7,750 bases of DNA from positions 1 to 7,750 of the forward strand of contig NZ_JAVRMB020000431.1 of assembly GCF_031844845.1 (NCBI RefSeq). The letters run 5' to 3'. Source of the DNA: Endozoicomonas sp031844845. Its GTDB lineage: Bacteria > Pseudomonadota > Gammaproteobacteria > Pseudomonadales > Endozoicomonadaceae. This document shows positions 6,391 to 7,750 of this stretch, piece after piece. The stretch's first letter is position 1. Every line of letters begins with the position of its first letter. The position numbers were made by a program, and so were the translations under genes. The notes beneath the pieces were generated by a model that made no database searches, had not been told where the DNA came from, and was given only the letters and a program-made list of their open reading frames with translations.

Positions 6391-6415
6391 ATTGTGTACA
6401 GGGATTGTACACAAT
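6391..6415. repeat. Stem-loop A in the MITE-like element
   Basis: ATTGTGTACA and TGTACACAAT are perfect 10-bp arms around the loop GGGAT. The surrounding 36 bases (6385-6420) match the reverse complement of 6460-6495 except at five positions. An alternative fold, GGATTGT with ACAATCC (6402-6417), is also possible. Confidence 0.8.
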
Positions 6416-6464
6416 CCATCTGGCAGGGATAGCCAACCATCGACAGTCACCTCCCTGTGGATGG

Positions 6465-6489
6465 ATCCTGTACATTCCCTGTACAGGAT
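6465..6489. repeat. Stem-loop B in the MITE-like element
   Basis: ATCCTGTACA and TGTACAGGAT are perfect 10-bp arms around TTCCC. Compared with stem-loop A, the two changed bases in one arm are matched by two complementary changes in the other, so pairing is preserved. The TGTACA core and the 5-base loop length are the same in both. Confidence 0.8.
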
Positions 6490-6591
6490 GACAGCAATCA
6501 GGGAACACTTTTAATTACACCCTTTGGGGGCAGTGAAACTTTATTTTCTTCTGAAATCATAGGTCATAAATTTCACGGCCATCATACCCAC

Positions 6592-6993
6592 TCAGTTGGA
6601 AGGTTCAGGTTTCCTGGTCTTTGCCAAATATTCATCCAGCGGCAGCCACTCTGAATCTATTTTATTGTTGTTATAAGACAGCTTTAAAATAACTCTTTTA
6701 TCTTTTTTACAATACACATCTATGTACCTTGCGAAATATTCCCTGACTTCGTCCCTGGAATTACAGGCTGTTAGTTTAAATACGGCTTCATTGTCAGCAT
6801 TGGCAAGACCTCTGGCAAAATCCAGCATCTTAAAGTCGTAACTGATATCAAATCGCCTGTTCCACGAATAGAAAAAATCGTTTAGTAAACCCGTGCGCCC
6901 CATCACGGGGAGTTCAGGAAATTGCCCCAGGGTAATTTCACTGACAGCATTGCTGACTATTTTAGCCATTGGTTCAGGATTATTTCTGGTCAT
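6592..6993 (-). CDS. Hypothetical protein, 133 aa
   Basis: I do not recognise this protein. It is soluble, has no signal peptide or membrane segment, and is of mixed charge with a lysine-rich middle (CKKDKRVILKLSYNNNK, residues 94-110). Aromatic stretches (FFYSWNRRFDISYDF) suggest a folded domain. The ATG at 6991-6993 has GAAG about nine bases upstream. A second ATG at 6969 (MAKIVSN) is possible but has no better site. A TTGTCA about 40 bases before the start is a candidate -35 box without a good -10. It ends 69 bp before the MITE-like element and begins 72 bp after the VanZ gene, in the same direction. It looks like a real gene from its length and composition only. Confidence 0.7.
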   Translation of the reverse strand: MTRNNPEPMAKIVSNAVSEITLGQFPELPVMGRTGLLNDFFYSWNRRFDISYDFKMLDFARGLANADNEAVFKLTACNSRDEVREYFARYIDVYCKKDKRVILKLSYNNNKIDSEWLPLDEYLAKTRKPEPSN

Positions 6994-7065
6994 AATATAA
7001 CTTCAAATTGTTATTGCCGTATGTCGCTCTGACAAATTTTTGCTCAAAGGACGAACTGTTAGCTT

Positions 7066-7443
7066 TCAGATGTGGCCTTGATACATTGTATACAAACCAA
7101 GGTAGCCCAAAATCCCCACCACATTAGCCACAATATCCCCAACACTAAAACTCCGGTATCGGGTCATCTGCTGGCAGGCTTCAATCATCACACCAAAACC
7201 AAACAGACTAACGGGCTTCCACCAGGGCATCCCCACAGTTGGCCAGGCCAGATCAAACAGGCCAAACAGCACCAGAAAAGTCAGTGCATGTTTGACTTTA
7301 TCGTTAATAAAACCGGTGGGGTCGTAGCGATGGGGGATAACAGCCATAAACAGGGCGAAGGCCATGGCGGTGAAAAACACGCCAACCCAGGCGATGGGAG
7401 GAAGGGCTTGCAGGTCAGTGATCAGGTTGTTCATAGTATCCAT
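7066..7443 (-). CDS. VanZ-family membrane protein
   Basis: This 125-aa integral membrane protein has four likely transmembrane segments (about residues 16-36, 52-67, 76-90 and 103-120). Family marks are NDKVKHALTFLVLF (47-60), WWKP (74-77), an acidic residue in MIEACQQ (86-92) and RSFSVGDIVANVVG (97-110), the usual VanZ C-terminal motif. VanZ of enterococci gives low-level teicoplanin resistance, but most Gram-negative homologues are uncharacterised and often lie near exopolysaccharide or envelope genes. The start may be the ATG at 7443 or the ATG three codons later (7434), and neither has a clear ribosome-binding site. A decayed paralogue lies at 403-566. Confidence 0.9.
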   Translation of the reverse strand: MDTMNNLITDLQALPPIAWVGVFFTAMAFALFMAVIPHRYDPTGFINDKVKHALTFLVLFGLFDLAWPTVGMPWWKPVSLFGFGVMIEACQQMTRYRSFSVGDIVANVVGILGYLGLYTMYQGHI

Positions 7444-7446
7444 TCT

Positions 7447-7509
7447 TTATCGTTGTGGCTCCCCAAAGACCACCGGAGCACCATTAGCAATCAACACTCG
7501 TTTTTTCAT
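7447..7509 (-). CDS. Possible 20-codon leader ORF before VanZ
   Basis: ATG at 7507-7509 opens MKKRVLIANGAPVVFGEPQR and ends at a TAA three bases before the VanZ ATG. GAG stands only four bases upstream, so the initiation signal is weak. The tight spacing could couple it to VanZ, or it may be the stump of a lost gene. It is too short to assign. Confidence 0.25.
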   Translation of the reverse strand: MKKRVLIANGAPVVFGEPQR

Positions 7510-7565
7510 AGCTCAAACTCAGCGTCGAGTTGGCAGAAAAGAATAGCTTTCACTGCCCGCTTCCA

Positions 7566-7750
7566 TCAATTCTTGTCGGAGTTGATCAGGCTGAAGATCA
7601 ACATGCAGGCAAAGGTTACCGGCCAATAGGTAAGCCACCAGAAGGAACTATAGAAAGCATTAAGGGAGAACGGCAGGCCCAGAAAAACCCAGAGGGACAG
7701 CAGGAAATAATAACGATCCTGCGGGTGGGTGAGTCTTTGGTGACACTGGT
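7566..7750 (-). CDS. C-terminus of an integral membrane protein (partial)
   Basis: The minus-strand frame enters from the right edge and stops at a TGA (7566-7568), giving 60 residues that end MLIFSLINSDKN. Two hydrophobic segments are plain: YYFLLSLWVFLGLPFSL and FWWLTYWPVTFACMLIFSLI, joined by a short NAFYSS turn. The arrangement would suit the end of an O-antigen ligase/polymerase-like or other polytopic protein, but nothing in the tail fixes the family. It reads in the same direction as VanZ with 122 bp between, a gap that holds the 20-codon ORF and no clear terminator. Confidence 0.7.
   Translation of the reverse strand, partial: QCHQRLTHPQDRYYFLLSLWVFLGLPFSLNAFYSSFWWLTYWPVTFACMLIFSLINSDKN

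Larger units (their letters stand above)
6308..6522. mobile_element. MITE-like element with 19-bp terminal inverted repeats
   Basis: GGGTGCAATTAAAAGTGTT (6308-6326) and AACACTTTTAATTACACCC (6504-6522) are inverted repeats with 18 of 19 matches. The element is about 215 bp and has no ORF. Inside are two 36-bp blocks in opposite orientation (6385-6420 and 6460-6495), each containing a perfect stem-loop. No exact target-site duplication is seen; TTGGG occurs near both ends but is out of register by one base. I cannot name the parent insertion sequence. The element separates the 133-aa gene from the start of the four-gene operon and may supply or block promoter signals there. Confidence 0.75.

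Noticed and set aside
6533..6576. Hairpin GTGAAACTTTAT with ATAAATTTCAC after the 133-aa gene as a terminator
   Set aside because: The stem is imperfect, AT-rich and has a 21-base loop, with no T-run. The evidence is too weak to annotate.
7072..7629. Plus-strand open frame of 185 codons
   Set aside because: It lies opposite the VanZ gene and the partial membrane gene, and its protein is rich in H, Q and S with no domain pattern. The minus-strand genes have clear family motifs.

Overview
The window comes from a bacterial chromosome, most likely a gammaproteobacterium. That guess rests on the gene families and on dispersed GGGGTCAGGT-type repeats, not on any marker gene. Almost everything complete lies on the minus strand, so the genes read from right to left. 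There are no rRNA or tRNA genes, no CRISPR array and no complete transposase.

Left edge (1-780). The 3' end of a plus-strand gene resembling the C-terminus of HigA/ImmA-IrrE proteins ends in a strong hairpin. Next come an unrecognised small ORF and a decayed piece of a VanZ-family gene (about 403-566). That piece is a paralogue of the intact VanZ gene at 7066-7443. A cluster of imperfect palindromic repeats (642-760) follows.

Defence-like block (778-3909). Two AT-rich genes stand here. The first, in transcription order, is an Mrr-type restriction nuclease (2911-3909) with a plausible N-terminal reader domain. The second is an OLD-family nuclease (AAA ATPase plus TOPRIM, 778-2723) split by a one-base frameshift at a run of six A. 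Related repeats lie before, between and after the two genes. The block therefore looks horizontally acquired, perhaps as two separately inserted genes.

Four-gene operon (4234-6283). In transcription order it holds a pRiA4b ORF-3-like protein, a coiled-coil protein with one C-terminal membrane segment, a SEC-C plus pRiA4b ORF-3-like protein, and a small SseB-like protein. The last three are tightly coupled. The function of the set is unknown to me.

Right part (6284-7750). A roughly 215-bp MITE-like element (6308-6522) contains two 25-bp stem-loops whose differences are compensatory. It is followed by an unrecognised 133-aa protein, an intact VanZ-family membrane protein preceded by a 20-codon ORF, and the C-terminus of another membrane protein running off the right edge.

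The best candidates for something new are the Mrr/OLD pair with its frameshift and its repeats, the covarying twin hairpins, and the operon with two pRiA4b ORF-3 domains.
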